From Adiantum capillus-veneris (taxonomy: Eukaryota; Streptophyta; Polypodiopsida; Polypodiales; Pteridaceae), in the NCBI GenBank assembly GCA_014529385.2, contig CM043957.1:84819881-84883880 (forward strand): DNA of 64,000 nt, written 5' to 3'. The first letter of the stretch is position 1. Every line of letters begins with the position of its first letter. The notes below the pieces were generated by a model, which saw nothing but the letters and a program-made list of their open reading frames with translations, was not told where the DNA came from and did no database searches. The position numbers were made by a program, and so were the translations under genes. This document shows, one piece after another, positions 20,403 through 32,577 of the stretch.

Positions 20403-21130
20403 AGAATACACATGCTTATGCATTGATTGTGTTGTCTGTGAAGTGCACCATTGTTACTCACATTTGTTCAGAAAAATCTGCAAAACAGGCTTGGAATATT
20501 CTAGCAGTTCTTTATGCAAGCCGCAATGACGCTAAAATTGCTTTGCTGCGTAAAGAGCTGGAGTCAAAGATTATGCATGAGAAAGATGATATGTACACTT
20601 TCCTTGCTGGTGTCAAGGATATCAATGAGCAACTTATTTCTGCAGGTGAAGTCATTTTAAACAGTTCTCTTGTGCAGAATGTGCTTGATACCTTACCAGA
20701 CTTTTGCTAGTACTTGAAGACTTATGACCCGAGGAAATCCTAAAGTTGTCAAGTTTGATGCATTATGCACATTGCTGTTGCAAGAGTCACTTTTGAGAAA
20801 AAACAAGACTAGACAGTGTGCACTTGAACATGCTTATATTGCTTCTCAAAGAAAGGGTGGTAACAACAATGCAGCCACTTCTTATGGTTCTGCTGTGAGT
20901 GGCAAAACTTCTGTTCCCAATGCTTTTGCTGGCAGCACTTCATCTGGAAATTATGGTGATAAGGGCAAAAAGAAGACGCATTGCCATTATTGTAAAGTTA
21001 ATGATCACTTGATCAAGCAGTGTCCTAGGTTGAAGGCCAAAGAGGCTAAGAAGAAAGAGGGTGGTTCCACTATAAATGATGGTTCCACTACAAATTTAGC
21101 CATTGTTGAGTCTTTTGTGAAAGGGATTTT
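20403..21130 (+). pseudogene. Copia C gag, C-terminal part with zinc knuckle
   Basis: Right of the A1 TSD the copia Gag resumes: the UBN2-type capsid region (SEKSAKQAWNILAVLY; RKELESKIMHEKDDMYTF; VLDTLPDFC), one stop at about 20710, then a Gly/Asn/Ser-rich linker. The CCHC knuckle CHYCKVNDHLIKQC (C-x2-C-x4-H-x4-C) lies near 20980-21021 and is followed by a Lys-rich tail. It would package the element RNA. It is broken by a stop and by A1. Confidence 0.85.
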
Positions 21131-21600
21131 AGTGCAGAGTGCACTTACAATCCTGTTGTCCATGATGCATGCATGCCAATTGTTGCAGATTCACATGTGT
21201 GGTATTTTGACAGTGGTGCTACAAATCACATTACCTCACATCGTGAATTATTCACCTCTCTCGAGTCTGTCCCTCATGGAAATTCAGTCACTTGTGCCAA
21301 CATTGCCTCTTATCCTGTTCAGGGAGTTGGAAAGATTATGCTTACTGCTGCAAATGGCAGTTCTTTCACACTTGTTGATGCACTTTATGTACTTGGGATC
21401 AAGAAGAATCCTTTGTCTGTATCTGCACTTGCTAGACTTGGACTTGTAGTGAAATTTGTGGATAACAGATGTACAGTTCATGATCTCAATTTTGGTGATG
21501 AAATTATTGCATCTGGGCTTTTGTGTCGTGGGTTGTATAATCTCACTTTGTATGACAAGTGGACAAAATTTTGCAAATGCAGTTATAGATTCAAGGGCTA
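21131..21600 (+). pseudogene. Copia C protease
   Basis: The motif WYFDSGATNHIT (catalytic Asp codon at about 21209) is the copia aspartic-protease signature. It is followed by a typical beta-rich segment (GVGKIMLTAANGSSFTLVDALYV) and an ALYV...NPLSVSALARLG block. The frame is open from 21173 to 21685, but at its 3' end the homology shifts into the 21456-21878 frame, indicating an indel between protease and pre-integrase. Confidence 0.85.
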
Positions 21601-22530
21601 TTTTAGATGCAAAACTTTGGCATGCATGTTTTGGTCATCTGAATTTTGCCAGTTTGTTGTGTTTGCTACATTTGCAAAAATCTGATATTGTTGCTTCTTT
21701 GCCGCCTCTTGAAGTAGCTGTCAAACATGTTTGTGAAGGTTGTATTTTGGGTAAGATGCAGCGTTCAAAGTTTCCAAAGGATGATTCAGTCGGGCCACAT
21801 GCAGGTTGCAGCTTGTGCATAGTGATGTTTGTGGGCCCATGCAAACTCCGTCCTTGGGTGATTACCTTTACTTCGTGATTTTCATTGATGATTACTCCAG
21901 GCATGCATGGGTATTTCCGCTTAAAGCGAAGTTCAAATTTTTTATGTGCTTCAAACAATTTTTGGTTATGGCTGAAAATGTCTCGAAAATGTACTATGGG
22001 CATCGATCAAGGGGGGGAGTATATGTCTCATGAATTTAATGCATTTTTGGCTAGTTGTGGGATAAAACACTAATATACAGTGCCTTATACACCTCAGCAA
22101 AATGGTGTTGCTGAGAGAAAAAACAGGTCACTTACGAAAATGTCATGATGTATGGTCAACAGTCAAGCTTTGCCACATTCTTTTTGGCTTGAGGCCATCA
22201 TGTGTGCCACTTATGTACTAAACAGGTTTCCTACAAAAGCTTTGCATTTTATTACTCCATATGAAGCATGGCATGATAGAAAGCCTTCTATTGAGCACAT
22301 GCATTTTTTTGGATGTTTGGCATATGCTTTGGTGCCACAAACACAACGTAGAAAATTGGATGATAAGGCTGTCAAATGTATTTTTTTTGGTTATAGTGCT
22401 GAAAGCAAAGGGTACAGGTTGTATCATCTGCAAACAAAGCGTATTCTAGTTTCACAAGATGTAATGTTTGTGGAAGATTCTATTCAACCCTTGTTGTCAT
22501 GTACTAGAGAGAGTAATGTAAGCTCATAGG
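21601..22530 (+). pseudogene. Copia C integrase
   Basis: The GAG-pre-integrase zinc-binding part reads LWHACFGHLN...CEGCILGK (H-x-H then C-x2-C). The catalytic core follows in changing frames: LVHSDVCGPM and FIDDYSRHAW, then a QGGEYMSHEF block and TPQQNGVAERKNR, giving the D, D, E positions. C-terminal blocks include FGCLAYALVP and IFFGYSAESKGYRLYH. A stop lies after CGIKH (about 22070), with further frame changes near 21880 and 22140. The enzyme would insert the cDNA; this copy is inactive. Confidence 0.88.
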
Positions 22531-23940
22531 ACATTTATGACACTTTTTTGCCTCTTTTCAGTGGTGGAAGTTCGGATGTAAATTCCAATGAGGCAAATGT
22601 ACAACCTATGGGGGTTTCTGAAAATGTTACAGATCATCCTCTTATTGATGCAGACGTACATGATGTACTTGATGAGGAAAGGATTGAAAATGAGCAGACT
22701 AGAGGTATGCTAAAATGGTTGGTGCATACATTGCATGAGAGTAAATTGGATGCACCTTTGTCTAGTCGTACTCGTTCATGCTCTTGCCATGCATCTTATA
22801 CATCAGATTGTCATGCTTTGGCTGTATCTAGCTTACATGATGTTGAGGAGCCTCTGTCTTTTGATGAAGCACAGAATTCAAAAAATTGGATGGCTGCCAT
22901 GCAATCAGAACATGATGCACTTATAGAAAATGACACATGGACTTTATGTGATTTTCCTCCTGGCAAAAAGTACATTGGTACGAAGTGGGCTTACAAGTTG
23001 AAATGCAAGGCGGATGGTGAGATTGATCGCCATAAGGCTCGACTTGTTGCAAAGGGTTATGCACAACAAAAGGGCATAGATTATGAAGAGACTTTTTCTC
23101 TCACTTCTCGTATGATTACTATAAATTTTCTATGTGCATTGGCAGCTCATTTTGGTTGGGATGTACATCAATCAGACATTGTTAATGCTTTCTTGAATGG
23201 TGACATATTTGAGGAAGTTTATGTAACGCAGCCTCGCGGTTTTGTCAAGAAAGGACAAGAGGACAAAGTGTGCAGATGTAAGAAGGCTTTGTATGGGTTG
23301 AAGCAATCTCCTCGTGCTTGGTATGAGAAAGATGACACTCATTTGGTCAAACAAGGATTTTGTAACAGTCCAATAGAAAGCACATTGTATGTAACGCGTG
23401 AGGATGATGTACTTCTCATTGTGGTTCTTTATGTAGATGATTTGCTGATCACTTGACCAAATGAGAGACATATTGCTAAGTTCAAGGTTGATTTGAATGC
23501 TACTTTCATGATGAAATATTTGGGGCTATTGCATCATTACTTGGGTATACAGTTTAAGCAGTATGATGGTGGTATTGCCTTGTGTCAGAAAAGCTACATA
23601 GAGATATTGCTATATAAGTTTGGACTTGAGGATTGCAAACCTATTGCCACTCCTAGGGAAACAAGTTTGAAGTTGAGTCTAATGACTGGTGACCCTGCTG
23701 ATGTCACTCTTTACCAAACTGTTGTTGGATGCCTCATTTATGTATGCAACACGAGGCCAACAGATATTCAGTTTGGAGTCTCACAGGTCAGTAGATTTAT
23801 GCATAGCCCAGGGTCTAAGTATCGGTACGTTGTCAAGAGGACTTTTCGCTAACTTAGTGGCCCTTTACATCTTGGCTTGTTTTTTCCCAAGGGGGGATCA
23901 TTGCCGCCAGACTTACATGCTTTTTCGGACTCAGATTGAG
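22531..23940 (+). pseudogene. Copia C reverse transcriptase
   Basis: The best frame (22548-23456) carries the copia RT signature: NDTWTLCDFPPGKKYIGTKW, KARLVAKGYAQQKGIDYEETF, HQSDIVNAFLNGDIFEEVYV, KALYGLKQSPRAWY and the catalytic LYVDDLLI. A stop follows immediately. The thumb/connection region continues at 23493-23852 (LGIQFKQYDGGIALCQKSYI, TLYQTVVGCLIYVCNTRPTD), where the second frame ends. Usual copia RT would read through these points. Confidence 0.9.
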
Positions 23941-24187
23941 CTGGTTATTTTGACACGCGAGTGTCCACAAGTGGTTTTTGTTTCATTCTTGGCTGTTCAT
24001 GTATATCATGGTTGACCAAGAAGAAACCTACTGTGGCCACTTCTAGTTGTGAGGCTGAGTACAAGGCAGTTTTCATAGCTACGGTTGAGTGTGTATGGCT
24101 CAAACGCCTTATGACTGATTTGGGTGTTGGACAGGACACTACCAGCACTATCTACACTAACAGTCAGAGCGCATTGGCAGTCGCAAG
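23941..24187 (+). pseudogene. Copia C RNase H, N-terminal part
   Basis: TSGFCFILGCSCISWLTKKKPTVATSSCEAEYKAV is the copia RNase H core (S-C-E-A-E-Y). It is followed by IYTNSQSALAVA, at which point A2 interrupts (24188). The remainder is at 62307-62510. Confidence 0.9.
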
Positions 24188-24769
24188 TGCGCGCGTCTGT
24201 CACACGTGTCAATGCAAGGGACTTGCCAATACACTGTGTGCGAGCCACAAATGGCTCTAAGCACACAACTAAACTAATCTAGCAAGCTCAAGAGAGCAAG
24301 GGTGTGTCACTCACCACCCTACGCTTGCCTTCATGGAGGATTCCTTGCTGCAAAGAAGAAGAAGCCACCGCTGCGCCGCGCTCAATCGCTTCACCGCCGT
24401 CATGCCATCATCACAATGCTCGATCACCCTCTCTCTCTCTCTCACGCATACACACACACACACACACACACACACATAAAGAGATGATGAAGAAGAAGAT
24501 GGAGATGGAGCAAGAGCACTCTTTAATTGCACAAATGAAATAATGAGTGAATTTTAGGTTTAGTTGACTTTTATATGAGCTCGCCCCATTCACACTTGGG
24601 CGCCCATGCTTAGCCAACTAATCCCTTGAATGTTCCAGTTAGAGTGCGTCTCTCATCGACGATCACTCTTACCCTTTTCCTATTGGACCAACAAGCCCGA
24701 TACCTGACTCCACCAAATAAATAATACGGCGTCCATTGTAGGTGATAGGAATGTGTGTGAGGGTTAACA
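24188..24769 (-). repeat. A2 3' LTR
   Basis: A 582-bp LTR starting TGCGCGCGTCTGTCAC and ending GGGTTAACA. It matches 61708-62306 and holds the CT/CA tract at about 24428-24477. Confidence 0.92.
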
Positions 24770-24770
24770 T

Positions 24771-24782
24771 GCCCCCCTTCCT
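24771..24782 (-). other. A2 polypurine tract
   Basis: On the minus strand AGGAAGGGGGGC lies one base before the 3' LTR, the position used to prime plus-strand DNA synthesis. A1 has lost this stretch. Confidence 0.8.
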
Positions 24783-25748
24783 GATGTAGATTCCATCCTC
24801 AGAAGCTATTGAGTTGAAGCTCGTTCATCGAGGTGGAAGAGAATTTAAGATTAATGTCCTTAGTCTTCTTCAATGTGACTGCAAAATCAAACAACATTGG
24901 CACAGTAATTGCATTCTCATATACAATTAAAAATCATATGCAGTAGTAGGCAGACAATTTGATTGGTAACAGAATTTTAAACCATTTGTCAATAATAAAC
25001 ATTAAGTTGTACTATAATCAAACGCATAAACAGTTGTAAAGGTAAAAATCTAAACAAGTATGGGGTGGCTAATTTAACGGTCAAAAGGCACTAAAGATCG
25101 ACTATTAATACCATGGATAAGCTTCTCAATTTTCTCTGGTCAATTAAGTTGTTTAATCACGAGAGCCAAGTATTTCATGTCTGAGGGCTGAGTAGAGGCT
25201 ATACCTAAAAGACCTTGTAGTTAAGCTACGATAAAAGGAATTGCTCATGAAATCATCGCCTAACTTATTTCCTTTTCTTTGACCCCCCAAAGTCTTTTCA
25301 CGTTCTTTCAATTTTGATGTGTGTGCTTATTTTGTATGCCTTGGGTTTTTTTCTTTTCAAGGAAAAGCACCCACAATGGGAACCTCTAGGGCTCTAGTAC
25401 CATAGGCGATATATGTGAGTGAAGTACTAAATCAAGCTGAGATTTCTCTTCCAGCTTAAGATTTTACATTGTGGCACTTTGATTTTTTTTGTTTGTACAT
25501 TTTCAACATTTTAATTTTGTAACTTTGGGGGGTCATATAACACTGTTATCCTTCCCAAACTCATCACATTAGTAATCTCCCTTTATAATACTTAAGATAA
25601 AGGTCAATAGGGACTAAGCCCACTAGAAATCCCTAGTACATTTCACACAATGCTACCTAAATCGGATTAAGAACCTAAGGGAGGAAGGTTGAGAGGGAAG
25701 AAAGTGAATGATGGATGTCAGCAAACACTCCCCCCTTCCTTGGGTAGA
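24783..25748 (-). other. A2 3' non-coding region
   Basis: About 965 bp between the LTR and the polyprotein stop with no gene. A second polypurine stretch (minus AAGGAAGGGGGGAGTG, about 25728-25743) lies directly after the stop codon, as in A1. Relative to A1, about 590 bp near 25680 is missing. Confidence 0.7.
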
Positions 25749-26496
25749 TCATACCTTTTGGAATGATGTTATCACCTTTTGAAACCGATTATTCCAAGTT
25801 GTTATGGGTGAAGGCTTTAACCAATAGTTTTCGACCGCCCTATGCGTTTCATCTAGTTGCAAGGGTGGTAAGGTAATCTCCCATGATTTTATTTGCAACG
25901 TTGTTGTAGGTGGTGAACTTACAACGGGAGGTGCAAACTCTTCCTTGTTTGTATGGATATGTACAATGGTAGGTGGAGTTTGTATCGAAGCTTCAATTTC
26001 CATATAGGAACTACATGAAGAGCAAGAAGCTTCATTTTACCTCCGTGTTCCTGAGCTAGGCCATATAGATTGGTTTTTCCTTGGAACCCAAACTAGCTCT
26101 ACAGCGGGTGTGTAGCATTCCATGATTTTTTCCTTTCCGCGATCTTCAATTCGTTTTGGAGCTATAGGATTGGGCTCACATGGGTCAGGTAATAGGTAAA
26201 AGCACAACGTTTTGGCACCCAGATTTGATCATTTCCTTCATAGTAGCCTTGGGATTCCAATAGTTTTTTGAGAATCCACCACCACATTTCCTTACATTTC
26301 TTGGGGCGCGTGGGATGTTTCTTACAAGGCCTCTGTTTTTTAGCACTAGCTATGGTCGCTAAAGAAGCTTTAGGGACCCACTTGTATGTTTTCTTTGTTA
26401 TATGAGGATGAGTTTTGTCAGAAACTATATGCATTGCTTCTAGCATATTTAAGGGTACAAGTGGTGGCATTTCATCCCCCTCAGGTGTTACCCAGG
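25749..26496 (-). pseudogene. A2 polyprotein, C-terminal WVPK region
   Basis: Two frames (26162-26496 and 25749-26003) cover the C terminus: VTPEGDEMPPLVPLNMLEAM, KTYKWVPKASLATIASAKK, WWILKKLLESQGYYEGNDQ, IWVPKRCAF, ending NYWLKPSPITTWNNRFQKV. The second W-x-P-K of A1 has decayed here to WILKK. G1 is inserted between the Trp and Val codons of the TTWV block; the upstream half resumes at 56367. Confidence 0.88.
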
Positions 26497-27421
26497 TGTT
26501 AGTAGCTGGACACACCTAACGGAAAATGACTGCTCCGCGGAATATTATTTTTTGTAATTATTCTTTAAATGAGAAAACCCGACATTTCACCTTTGTAAAT
26601 AGTGGGGCTTGTAGAAGCTTCTAGATTGTATCCCATTTTTGACATTTAGATTGAGTAAATGGTTCAATTGGAGCCTTAGGGTTTGAGATTGTAAGGTATT
26701 TATACCACTTTTGACCTTAATGAAAAAAACATTTGTCATTTTTAAAAAGTTATATCTGTGAGTGAGCGTACTGTGTATGAGAGAGAGTGAGAGTTTCATC
26801 TTGATGCTATGCGTGCACCGCTGGTCAGAATCGAGTGCGGAGAAGTGCAACGTGTTGCCCCCGACGAGAGCTACATGCCAACACCTACATTGCGGGTGTA
26901 CGGTCTGGTTTTGCGATCTCGATCCACAAGCTACATCTGGTGATTCGATGAGCATACGTTATCCGTTTTTGCATTTCAACATATCCACGTGCTCACATTG
27001 AGTAGAGCTACACATTAGGTACTTTAGTTTTCAAAAACGACGACCTGCAAATTTCGACCAGGCATCCTACGTGATTTTAAACCATGTGTTTAGGGTTGGG
27101 ATTTTGGTTCATGGACCTTAGGGAGAGCGACCTATTGGTGTTAATAGGGTCTCCTTCAAGTTCTGTGGCCTTTCGAGAACGTTTGATGGGTATTCTGCTC
27201 TTGAAAGCGTTGTAGGAAATCCCCTCTTACGCACTCCTGAAGGCTGTAGCTTAGACACTGGGTAGAGACCTCTGTAGGAATTAGTCGAGAGTCGGTCGAG
27301 TGTAGGTTGACACCCTATGCTTGCTTCCACACACCTACGGGTCAAGCTTCGTCCTTAGCTGACAAATCTTGTTAGGTGAGTTCTCGTTGTGCTGACGTCC
27401 GTCGCGGCATATCCGCCAACA
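26497..27421 (+). repeat. G1 5' LTR
   Basis: 925 bp from TGTTAGTAGCTGG to CCGCCAACA. A possible TATA element (TATTTATACC, about 26697) lies in its left third. At 27063-27074 it carries a half copy (CATCCTACGTGA) of the palindrome found in the G1 leader. Confidence 0.92.
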
Positions 27422-27422
27422 T

Positions 27423-27440
27423 TGGCACCGCTGCCGGGGA
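27423..27440 (+). other. G1 primer-binding site, tRNA-Asp type
   Basis: TGGCACCGCTGCCGGGGA follows the LTR end by one base. It differs at two positions from the tRNA-Asp complement TGGCGCCGTTGCCGGGGA and at one from the A1 site. Confidence 0.85.
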
Positions 27441-29244
27441 CGAAAATCCTAGGTAGGTGACCGAGACTAGTCCTTGAGGATAGGGATTCTCTGGCTTGCC
27501 AGAGTCTCGTTTTACATTTAGATAGGATCAGAGGGTGGAGGACTCTCTAAGTCTTAGGAGGAGTCTAGGAAGCGAGTGTATGGCCTAGATCCTTCGACTT
27601 AGGTAGACTTAGATATTTTTAGGTATTAGTTGAGTTGTGGTGTAGAGAGTAGGAGTTGGAGTGATAGAGGCTGTGAAAGGAGATCTTGAGAGTCCGGAGA
27701 GGCTAGGAAGTAACCAAGACACCAATATCACCATCTCACATGATAAGTAGGAGTAGGGTAACTAGGACATCATGATTTATGATCTGGATCACTTCATGCA
27801 TGTTATACTTGCTGTTAGGTTCATCACAATGTTGTAAAAGACGCAAAAGAGTGTTTGAAATCTGAAGTGAAGTTTAAAAGTTATTGTGAGTGTTTCTGAG
27901 AGAGTTGCAGAGCATAAGGAGCATTTTTGTCATGAAAAAAATTAATTTTAAGCTAGGAGACAACCTACGCGTAGGATGTCTACAGGGTGTTCTGGTGGAA
28001 ATTTTGAAATTTTGAGTTGACCAGTGTGTTCAGAAGGTAGGTTTTATCCTATTTTCACATGGAAGGTGGAAATTTGACCAAATCTTGACAGGATACGGCC
28101 AGATAGAAAGAAAATTGCCAAACATCCTACCCCAATTGTGCCAAGGCATTATTCTAAGACCAAAACCATAGGATGGCTACATGAGCATGATCTGCATGAT
28201 TTATTGAGTGCCTGAGGAAGTTTTCACCTCAGTTGAGTGAGAAAATTGGGTTTTAAGCAGACTTTAGCATTTTTGACAGAAAAGGGCTAGAATAGCTAAA
28301 ATTGGAGTCTTTTGAAATCCAAACCAAAATCTAAGCATAGCACTGGGTTGCTGACATCAAGGGAAAGTTGTGGCTCAAGTCTGGGGTCAAACAGACCTTA
28401 TAGACATCCTACACGTAGGATGTGTTATGTGTGATTTAGCACTCCAAACCTAATTTTGAGCATACCAAAGTGATCAACATCTTAAGGGGAGTTTGTGCTT
28501 TGCATTTGAAGCCATTTTGATCAGTTAGACATGCTACGCGTAGAATGTCTAATGCATGAAATTGAAGCCATAAACTGACTGTAGGCATAGCAAGGTGTTG
28601 TATAGCCTGAGACAAGCCTCTTATTCAATTTTGGTCCAAATTGGAGATGATTTGACTAGTCAGACCAACATCAGGCTACTGGAATAGATTTTTGATCCAT
28701 TGACCATCTTGTAGGTGATCAAAAAGTAAAAACAGATGTGGACTTAGCACATCAAGGGGAATCTATAGTGCAAAATCCAGACAAAACAAAGCAGGAAACA
28801 TCCTACGTGTAGGATGTCTTATGGGGCTTCGTGAAGACAAAAGCTGACTAAGAAAATAGGGTTGACTTAAGTTCCAGTTGCCTTAAGAGTTCCAAAACTT
28901 CTTTCAGAAGTGAAATTGGACCTTGTTTGACCTTTTGACGGAGCAAAGACAGAATTAAGATTTTCAATGAAAATTGACCAACATTCAAGGGAAGTACAGT
29001 TCGAGATTAGAAGACCTAATCGAGAACAACAAAAGTGTATAAAATACATTAGTGGTTGAGGTTAACCCTCCAGTTATACCAATCATTACTAAGACCACCT
29101 CTAACGGTTAAATGCTTTGATTCGATTGCCGAAATAAAAGGCTTGTGTATAGGTATATTCAGCGGCAAAGCAAGAGGTTGTGCGGAAACTGATCCTTTGC
29201 CAGGTGAGTCGTTGGATTTGTGATAAGTTGCATTGCTAAGTTTG
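27441..29244 (+). other. G1 leader with palindromic repeats
   Basis: About 1.8 kb without a gene. It holds four near-perfect 22-bp palindromes at 27959-27980, 28403-28424, 28528-28549 and 28797-28818, each embedded in loosely repeated sequence (shared blocks: gcatagca, catcaagggga, tttgaagccattttgat). A half palindrome (aacatcctac) is at 28121. Open frames here lack coding character. Confidence 0.75.
27959..28818. repeat. G1 leader palindrome cluster
   Basis: Core sequences: CCTACGCGTAGGATG (27964), CATCCTACACGTAGGATG (28405), CATGCTACGCGTAGAATG (28530) and CATCCTACGTGTAGGATG (28799). Spacings are 444, 125 and 269 bp. The flank 'attttgat..agttagacat' at 28515-28532 matches the flank of copies in the 3' array (about 38209-38230), so both clusters are one repeat family in the same orientation. 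Confidence 0.8.
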
Positions 29245-32200
29245 ATGAATTTAAGATCAGGAAGACACATTTTTAGAGATCAAAAAGTGGCAAGTGATCA
29301 AGGTAGCTTAGTGTCCATCGAGGAGAGTGTAACTCAGGCAAGGCTAGATCCACTAGCACCGAATATTGAGGAGGGTAGTGATACTGACACTTCATCAGAC
29401 AAGTCCTTCTTCATGATGGGTAGTCAATAGCCAGGAGGTTTCTCTGATGAAGGACCAATGCTAGGAGGAAGCACCTCCCTAAATCCTTTGAAAAATTCCA
29501 AGTTCACTATAATCTTCTTAGAAGGAACAAACTCTAGGGGAGCCCTAGTTTATTACGACTGTCAAGGACGCAAGTGTATTTGTATTGAAGAAAGACTTGC
29601 TTAGAGAATGGAATTAATAATTTGAGTCTATGATGATGGAGATAGATTCCGAGACGAAAAGGGGAACCACTATCTGATAGTTAGTAACCCTGAGGATTAC
29701 AATAGTCATGGAGATAACGTGGTGAAAGGAAAAATGGTTTCAGAAACTCAAGAACTGCCTCCAAACATTGATCGACCCGGAGCTCTTTTTATGTATGATA
29801 AAAAAACAACCAGGATCTCAAACTATAATGAGAAATTAGAATGTGAATATTTACAAGCATGAGAGCAAGGGAATAGTCTCCTGCTTTTGATGCAAATAAC
29901 CCTACCCAAACCAATTAAGCAAAGACAAGGTTCTTTACTTATTCTCTTATGAAATTGCTATGGGGAAGGTATTGTTTTTGTTGATAGGTACGGGCGAGAA
30001 TACAAACGTATTCTCCCAGAGGAGGTAGAAAAGGCAACAGTTCCAGAAGCATCAACATATGCCCCCGAAGAAGTGCCAAGAGCCACCTACACCCCTAGCA
30101 AATTGAAAAATCCATTTTCAGAAGAGTATGACGCGACCTCACATTCTACCTGACAACAGAAGTTCAACTACCAAAACCAACCAGCAACACAGCCATCGTT
30201 GCAGGCATGGCTTCGACAGAGTGCAACATTAGAACAAGGCCAAAACCGAGATGATTATCCAACCACACGAGGGCTAAGGGATTTATAAGAACCACCACTC
30301 AATTCATGGTATCAAGGTGAGAGTAAGCCAAAAACTCAAGGGTCAACAGAGCCTAGAAGACCACCCATAGAGCAAGTTCAACGAGATGAACCATCTCTTG
30401 CAAGAACCGTTAGAAATTATGGCTTAGGAGCACCACTAGAAGAGGAACCCGTCCACTACCGAAGGCCAGAGGAGGTATATCAATTAGGACGAGGAAATCC
30501 AATGATGAGATTTGTAGACCATCGTAGAGTTAGACCTTCTCAAGTGCAAAAATGGGTAAACAAGAAATACATGGAAAATAGAGATCCTAGGGATCATGTA
30601 GCAGCCTGTGTGCGTGTAATTAGAGTTGAAGAGGTGTTAGACTTCCCTATCCAATTTGCAGGGTTTGGACTGACCCTAGAGGAGGATTCAGCTACTTGGT
30701 TTGACTCTGTGGAGGGAAGAGACTTTGAGTCTATGGAGGATGTGTTTGACGAGTTTATTGAGGAATTCTCACAAAGGGGGATAGCTCATAATACTATCTC
30801 ACAAATCCATAAATTGAAACAGAAAGAAGGGGAGTCTGTGCAAAAGGAAGCCCTACAACTAAAAAGATATGTTAAGTTCTGCCCTGTGGAAGAACTGCCA
30901 TCTCAGTCTCGACTTATGCTTATATTTATTCAAGGACTAAGGAATGCAGATCTCCAGAAGGACTTACATATGAAGAGAAGCACGGCATTAAATGAGTTAA
31001 CTAAGGAAGCTCTTTACCTTGTAGACAATTTTGCGATCTACAAGGAAGGTGAATTCAAGGATCTTGATCAATTCATCCTCACAACAAAGTGGAAGCAAGT
31101 CCTCTAAGACAACACCGAAAGGAGAAGTAGCTGTAAGCCAGGAGTAGCTTGTAGAGGAAGTGCTAAGAAAGATTAACCTGTATGCTAAGCTAAACAGACA
31201 AAGTGGTGTGCTGTTGAACAAAAATGGACAAACCATGGGACGGAGGAATGTTATTATAACAAAGGATATGTGAGAGAGAGACCTTATGCTCCCCAAGCTC
31301 AGGTAGCATCTCCTCAACTTCCACCGATGCCTAGGTATCAAGGAGGCAACCTACCATGACTTGTAGGTGTAGAAAGACCACAACCAGTGTTGGGGCATCA
31401 ACCAACCCTACCAGGATTACGACCAGTTGGCATAAGATACACACCAACCGTAACCAAACTAGAAGAGAAGTCTTTGGTGCCTATGCATACATATTACGAA
31501 GATCCCAATGGATATGCTGCAAATCCTATCTATTATCCACCGGAAGAACCCCCAACGCCAGAACCATGGAGCATGATGGGAAGTACAGGACCACCAATAG
31601 CTACACAGGCAGCAGGACAAGGAAGATATATCTTGGATGAATGAACATTGTTGTTCATAGCCAACGGAGGCATGAGAGGGCAGAGGCATGCATACCAGCA
31701 AAGAGGAGCTCAAGGAACATCTCAACAGCCTAAGGGACCCTGCGACAAGTGTGGTGGAGACCATTGGCTAAGAGACCGTCCTCATGATGAAATCATTAGA
31801 GTCAACGCATATTGCACCGAGTGTGGAATTAATCATACGATTCTTGATTGCCCTAAGAACCCGAGCAAAGGAGCAAAAACTACCTTGAACATATTGGAAG
31901 CAGTGCCTTCCAGTGGAGGGCCAGAAAACGAGACAGTAATACCTATTCAGACAGTGACACGAGCCCAAGCTCAAAGAATGATGAACGAACCCATAATTGA
32001 AGAGCCAAAAACCGATGCCCCAAGTTCAGAAATGAAAAATAAGAGAAGCACTTGGAAAGTTAGAAAGGCGCGTATTAAAGCTAGGAGAGAACGAGAGAAA
32101 ACGGCTCTATCCGAGGAGTTAAAACACACGAAGGATAGATTAGAGCGGTTAGAGGATCTAGCTAGTCTAAGCTCACACACTGCGGAAAGCATAGCACCCA

Positions 32201-32577
32201 AGGAAATAGCAGAACCCAAAAGTGCAGGATCAGGAGGATCAGTGTTGGCAAAAAAGGTAAATCAGCAGTTAGATGCACTTTTAAAAGCTGACGAAACCAG
32301 ACTCAAAAACAACCAAATCCAAGAGCAAATATGGATGACTTATCCATATGCCGAAATAGAAAAACAGAGGTTGGAAATGTGTCGAAAGATGATTGAAACA
32401 ACTCAATCCTTGATAGAAAACCCGCTTGGTAAACCTTCAAATTGGCATGAAGTACCAGCTGCAACCCCTATCAAACCAACCTTAGAGAAACAAGTAGACA
32501 CAAAGGAGAGACTCACGACTGTGTTTGAGTCTAGGGGAACATATTATAGTGCCAAATACAACAGATGGGACAATTGA
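29245..32577 (+). pseudogene. G1 gag with zinc knuckles
   Basis: The N terminus MNLRSGRHIFRDQ echoes MHLRSGRVLEH of family A. After a degraded linker, the capsid core is open at 30502-31107 (ATWFDSVEGRDFESMEDVFD, KQKEGESVQKEALQLKRYV, LMLIFIQGLRNADLQKDL). Two knuckle-like motifs follow near 31741-31850: CDKCGGDHWLRDRP, whose last Cys is replaced, and CTECGINHTILDC with the short x3 spacing also seen in family A. From about 32030 a charged, helical Lys/Glu-rich segment runs to 32577. Many stops separate these pieces. Confidence 0.82.

Noticed and set aside
26587-26955. Minus-strand frame repeated at 42212-42580
   Set aside because: Both lie inside the G1 LTR and are open by chance in each LTR copy; no domain.
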